A DNA stretch of 64,000 bases, taken from the NCBI RefSeq assembly GCF_000280055.1, contig NZ_ALAB01000001.1, positions 124,001 to 188,000 of the forward strand. The letters run 5' to 3'. This DNA comes from Alishewanella aestuarii B11 (GTDB lineage: Bacteria; Pseudomonadota; Gammaproteobacteria; Enterobacterales; Alteromonadaceae). The first letter of the stretch is position 1; every line of letters begins with the position of its first letter. Positions 63,098 to 64,000 of this stretch are shown here, piece after piece. A program made the position numbers and the translations under genes. The notes under the pieces were generated by a model, which was not told the origin of the DNA, made no database searches, and saw only the letters and a program-made list of their open reading frames with translations.

Positions 63098-64000
63098 ACA
63101 TAGAAAAATTGATCAGCCCAAATCTACAACACTCAGCTGAGGTATTTTCGGTACTTTTTAGAGCGCGCTCATTGTCAGATATTATATTCACCAATGCTGA
63201 CTTTGCCATTTTCTCATTCAATTCGAGAACAAGCTCTTCTGATGCTTCAACTACACCTGAAGAATAGCGCCCTGAACGGCTTATTATGTAAGCGACTTTT
63301 GGGGAGACCGGGTAATAAAAATCACACTCTTTGCCAGAAAGGTTTTCGCCACCGAGATCTAATGCAGGATGAATATTTATAACCGGCTGATCTGAAGTGA
63401 TAAAAGACTCTGAAGCACCGTTTATTAGCAGAGTGTTAGAGAACAAACCTCTCTCAAAAAATAGCGAATATGCTATAGACATACCGAACATATAGTGCAT
63501 AAACCACCAACATTCTTGAAAAAGTCTTGCGTGTTCCCTTACGGACGCTACTTCAGATAAAGAAAGCCTTTCAATTGATGACCTTTTGAAAACCTTTGTT
63601 CTTGCCACTTGCTGCCCTATAAACTGCATAAACAAAAGCATGTTATTATCTTTTTCTAGCACGGATAGATCTCTGCACGCAAGCGATCTCACAATTTCAC
63701 GAACTTCTAGCTCGTGCTGTGCATGTTGGTTCTCCATGGAGTTATGGGCCCATGCAAGGAAAACTCTTTCAGAATCCTCTGAGCAATACCCTTCATCAAC
63801 ACTTTTCAGCTGAGCTAGCTGTACTTGCAAATAACTATCCAGCTCTTGCATGTGAGAATTATGCAAATGGATAGGGCTCAACTTTGAAACGCCCCTAATG
63901 CAACTCAAATGCTCATCGGTAAGCACACACACCTTGTAAAAATCCCTTTCAACCGTAAGCATTTTGACGGAATCAAATATGATTTTTTTACTTCGTGTTG
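62982..64000 (-). CDS. DUF4238 domain protein, N-terminal part beyond window
   Basis: The frame is open from the window edge; the ATG at 63962 is internal, as upstream codons (RSKKIIFDSVKM) continue the domain. The visible part has the DUF4238 landmarks: RDFYKV near the edge, a helical middle, and SFITSDQPVINIHPA followed by CDFYYPVSPKVAYIIS. Function is unknown; such genes are frequent in accessory islands. The last 40 residues run antisense over the small ORF at 62879-63097 and look less protein-like, so the 3' end may have been replaced by an insertion. Confidence 0.75.
   Translation of the reverse strand, partial: TRSKKIIFDSVKMLTVERDFYKVCVLTDEHLSCIRGVSKLSPIHLHNSHMQELDSYLQVQLAQLKSVDEGYCSEDSERVFLAWAHNSMENQHAQHELEVREIVRSLACRDLSVLEKDNNMLLFMQFIGQQVARTKVFKRSSIERLSLSEVASVREHARLFQECWWFMHYMFGMSIAYSLFFERGLFSNTLLINGASESFITSDQPVINIHPALDLGGENLSGKECDFYYPVSPKVAYIISRSGRYSSGVVEASEELVLELNEKMAKSALVNIISDNERALKSTENTSAECCRFGLINFSMSKYRMFFHRIVLTESVAGLRQQTFSRRILIVRRSLALL

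Overview
The window looks like a chromosome segment from a marine or freshwater gammaproteobacterium of the Alteromonadales/Rheinheimera-Alishewanella type. The clues are the gene families (DUF3012 lipoprotein, DUF3010, DUF4920, a cyclophilin with a GlyGly-CTERM-like tail, several TonB receptors), the neighbourhoods srkA-dsbA and uvrA-MFS-ssb, and Gln-rich proteins. The genus is inference from memory of such families, not a measured result. No rRNA, tRNA or CRISPR array was seen.

Region 1 (1-10948) is a defence island, visibly more AT-rich than what follows. It holds the 3' part of a type I restriction subunit (hsdR), a YgjP-type metallopeptidase, a WYL-domain regulator on the minus strand, and, divergent from it, a complete four-gene Wadjet (jetABCD) plasmid-defence operon with tight or overlapping junctions. 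The island ends against a LacI-family C-terminal remnant (11011-11190), probably a gene that was cut by insertion.

Region 2 (11203-25739) has an old-yellow-enzyme gene and a divergent LysR gene that appear to have lost their shared 5' regions by one deletion. It continues with a HAD phosphatase; a DesKR-like two-component system divergent from a hydrolase-ABC exporter operon with repeated TTGTCATCA sites; a Fur-controlled siderophore receptor/PepSY cluster; a sugar kinase; and an Ada-AlkA fusion followed by ogt for alkylation repair.

Region 3 (25753-43967) is housekeeping and accessory mixed. It contains two paralogous KfrA-like coiled-coil proteins, a fatty-acid transporter, a cyclophilin, a glycerate-kinase-like enzyme, a GNAT, an anion permease, an ECF sigma factor with a presumed membrane regulator facing an amidohydrolase/superinfection-immunity operon, parDE, and a plasmid-flavoured block of topoisomerase III, a ParA ATPase and a ribbon-helix-helix protein.

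Region 4 (44135-64000) carries ccoG, srkA, dsbA, an S9 peptidase, and a small accessory patch (nucleotidyltransferase-like, membrane protein, HNH nuclease, DUF4143 ATPase preceded by three palindromes exactly 32 bp apart). A large TonB receptor, uvrA with a SOS box, an MFS transporter and ssb follow. A 600-base AT-rich gap with repeated TGTAAAGAC motifs comes next, then the edge of a DUF4238 gene that runs off the window.

The one complete named defence system is Wadjet. The least explained signals are the 32-bp-phased palindromes before the DUF4143 ATPase, the KfrA pair with a shared C-terminal signature, the ParA/RHH module, and a topoisomerase III whose TOPRIM motif has lost its conserved glutamate.
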